DNA from: CAJQND01 sp051010055
GTDB lineage: Bacteria > Pseudomonadota > Alphaproteobacteria > Rhizobiales > CAJQND01
Assembly: GCA_051010055.1 (NCBI GenBank)
Contig: JBPCVY010000124.1
Location: forward strand, 1-52,192
Direction: 5' to 3'
Length of the DNA stretch: 52,192 nucleotides
Below are positions 50,628 to 52,192 of the stretch, one piece after another (the first letter of the stretch is position 1; each line of letters opens with the position of its first letter). The position numbers were made by a program, and so were the translations under genes. Under the pieces are notes generated by a model that was not told the DNA's origin, did no database searches, and worked only from the letters and a program-made list of their open reading frames with translations.

Positions 50628-51248
50628 CTATATTCCGATTTCGCCCGCCCGCGCCATGGGCCAGAACCGCCCGGAACTCCACACACCGAACCATTCTTCA
50701 CCCTCATGGTGCTTTTTCATCCCGAGATTGACCAAATCGTAAAAAATCGGGCGGTTTACCAGCGCTTCCAGCCGCCCGCGCAACAGGACATAGGGCTTAA
50801 GGCCTTCGGTGCCTTGTTCTTCCTCAAAACGAATCGGGTGTTCATCGTCGATGATCACATCATCGGCGGTTTTGGTGGTGAATTTTACGGTTTGGTCTTC
50901 ACCTTTTCCCGTAGCTTCCATATGCACAATCAAAAACGGCGCATCATCCACGGAAATGCCGATTTTCTCCACCGGGGTGACAAGATAAATCTTGCCGTCC
51001 TCATCTTTGCGCAAAATAGATGAAAACAGCCGCACAAGCGGCTCGCGGCCAATAGGTGTGCCCATGTAGTACCACAGGCCATCAGCACCTATGCGTATGT
51101 CAATTTCGCCGCAAAATGGCGGATTCCACAGGTGAACGGGCGGCAGGCCCTTGGATTTTGAAACCGCCTTTTCCAGCGCCGCCAACCCGGCTGCGGGATC
51201 GGCCGTATCTGCGTCAATCGTGGTTAAATCGTCGTGATTCATCTGCAT
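50628..51248 (-). CDS. DUF1285 domain protein
   Basis: The 206-residue protein (ATG at 51248; GTG at 51272 and ATG at 51242 are alternatives) has the DUF1285 layout: LPPVHLWNPPFCGEIDIRI, then GLWYYMGTPIGREPLVRLFSSIL, then PVEKIGISVDDAPFLIV. Homologues lie next to CoA pyrophosphatase and cca genes in Hyphomicrobiales. The function is unknown. It is divergent from moxR across about 160 bases. Confidence 0.88.
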   Translation of the reverse strand: MQMNHDDLTTIDADTADPAAGLAALEKAVSKSKGLPPVHLWNPPFCGEIDIRIGADGLWYYMGTPIGREPLVRLFSSILRKDEDGKIYLVTPVEKIGISVDDAPFLIVHMEATGKGEDQTVKFTTKTADDVIIDDEHPIRFEEEQGTEGLKPYVLLRGRLEALVNRPIFYDLVNLGMKKHHEGEEWFGVWSSGRFWPMARAGEIGI

Positions 51249-51411
51249 TCCAAACTTTTCTGGTCCGATCACTTTATCATGACCTAAATCTCACTATGCC
51301 TCATATCAGTCACGATTGCGGTGAAAAATGCCAACATCACTCAAGCTTTTGTGAGAGAGTGGGTAACGCAAACTCTTCTTATTCAACTTTGTTCTAACTA
51401 TAGTGAGTCTC

Positions 51412-52192
51412 ATGCAGACCATCAATGAAGCGGCTCGTCCAGAAGACGAAGAAATCGTCAAGACGATTGAAGAAACCGGCGCCAAGCTGTCCGCAGTTCG
51501 GGACGCCATCGGCAACATCATTTTTGGCCAGCAGGAGGTTGTTGATCTCGCATTGACCGCCATCCTGAGTGGCGGACACGCCCTGCTTGTTGGCCTGCCC
51601 GGCCTTGCAAAAACCCGGCTGGTGGAAACGTTCGGCCTTGTCCTGGGGCTGGATGAACGGCGCATCCAGTTCACGCCCGATCTGATGCCGGCAGATATTG
51701 TCGGTTCAGAAGTGCTTGAGGAAATGACCGACGGCAAGCGCTCGTTCAGGTTCATCAAGGGCCCGGTTTTCTCCCAGCTCCTGATGGCAGATGAAATCAA
51801 CCGCGCCAGCCCGCGCACCCAGTCCGCTCTGTTGCAGGCCATGCAGGAGCATCATGTGACCGTTGCCGGCCAGCGCTACGATTTGCCGAAGCCTTTCCAT
51901 GTGCTGGCAACCCAGAACCCGCTGGAGCAGGAAGGCACCTATCCGCTGCCGGAAGCGCAGCTGGACAGGTTCGTGCTTCAAATTGATGTACCCTATCCAG
52001 ACTTTGATGCAGAACGCAAAATGCTGTTCGCCACAACCGGCACACTGGATGAGGTACCAAAACAGGCTATGACCGCCACGGAGTTGATCGCGGCGCAAGT
52101 TCTTATCCGCCAGATACCGGTTGGCGAAAAGGTAGTCGATGCGGTTCTAAAGCTTGTGCGCTCGGCAAGACCAACCGCCGAGGCAAGTGAAT
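51412..52192 (+). CDS. MoxR-family AAA+ ATPase (3' truncated)
   Basis: AAA+ chaperone-like ATPase, open to the end of the window with 260 complete codons. Walker A is VGLPGLAKT near residue 61-69, Walker B LLMADEINRASPRTQSALL near 122-140, sensor I VLATQNPLEQEGTYPLPEAQ and the Arg finger in LDRFV. MoxR proteins usually precede DUF58 and von Willebrand factor A genes and assist their maturation; those would lie beyond the right edge. The start ATG at 51412 is supported by homology to the MQTINEA-type N-terminus rather than by a strong ribosome site. Confidence 0.93.
   Translation, partial: MQTINEAARPEDEEIVKTIEETGAKLSAVRDAIGNIIFGQQEVVDLALTAILSGGHALLVGLPGLAKTRLVETFGLVLGLDERRIQFTPDLMPADIVGSEVLEEMTDGKRSFRFIKGPVFSQLLMADEINRASPRTQSALLQAMQEHHVTVAGQRYDLPKPFHVLATQNPLEQEGTYPLPEAQLDRFVLQIDVPYPDFDAERKMLFATTGTLDEVPKQAMTATELIAAQVLIRQIPVGEKVVDAVLKLVRSARPTAEASE

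Noticed and set aside
1..52192. tRNA, rRNA, CRISPR arrays, transposases, phage or integrase genes, toxin-antitoxin pairs
   Set aside because: Looked for throughout and not seen; the gene order reads as ordinary chromosome with small accessory patches.

Overview
The window reads as a chromosomal segment of an alphaproteobacterium, most likely of the order Hyphomicrobiales (Rhizobiales); I cannot resolve the genus. The call rests on gene content and order: a petABC bc1 operon near trmL and hemF, an lgt-midA-pgeF overlap chain divergent from ubiK-ybjN-proC-csaA, an OmpR/EnvZ pair beside a MarR regulator and ilvE, a uvrC-pgsA-moaD block, and DUF1285-NUDIX-cca divergent from moxR. The window opens inside uvrB and closes inside a moxR-type ATPase. 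I saw no rRNA, tRNA, CRISPR array, insertion sequence or phage gene. Coding density is very high: three convergent pairs share stop codons, and many same-strand neighbours overlap by four bases.

Layout. 1-6.8 kb: uvrB, a GltS-type glutamate symporter, an exported pentapeptide-repeat protein, a glyoxalase-II-like hydrolase, an NADPH-dependent reductase and a class I amidotransferase. 6.9-11.2 kb: an accessory patch rich in exported or membrane-anchored proteins (a small membrane protein, an RNase T2 with an apparent frameshift near its C-terminus, a cysteine-rich small protein, a Tag-like DNA glycosylase, a basic unknown protein, a c-type cytochrome, a DUF922 HExxH protein). 11.2-17.6 kb, minus strand: fused sulfate adenylyltransferase/APS kinase, hemF and trmL, with a TylF methyltransferase, a 2-oxoglutarate/iron oxygenase-like protein and two FkbM methyltransferases placed among them. 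17.9-23.3 kb, plus strand: petABC with a clear terminator, then MTA phosphorylase, a BMP-family binding protein and apt, a purine-salvage group.

23.3-28.0 kb, minus strand: prs-rplY-pth-ychF and two MaoC-like hydratases, with three stem-loops between rplY and pth. 28.2-32.9 kb, minus strand: a lipoprotein, and the lgt-midA-pgeF-creatinase-like group. 33.3-36.4 kb, plus strand: ubiK, ybjN-like, proC, a TetR/COQ9-like protein and csaA. 36.4-39.0 kb, minus strand: EnvZ-type kinase, OmpR-type regulator and a MarR regulator, whose upstream region carries a strong inverted repeat shared with the divergent ilvE. 40.1-51.2 kb: a long minus-strand run (DUF1285, CoA pyrophosphatase, cca, an orphan CoxL-like molybdoprotein, DUF1176, a methyltransferase, a pteridine-reductase-like SDR, folB, uvrC, pgsA, moaD). 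51.4 kb to the end: moxR.

Most of the window is housekeeping. The parts most worth a second look are the exported-protein patch at 6.9-11.2 kb, the tailoring-enzyme insertion at 13.9-17.6 kb, the inverted repeat before the MarR gene, and the hairpin cluster between rplY and pth. I found no system that I can confidently call undescribed.
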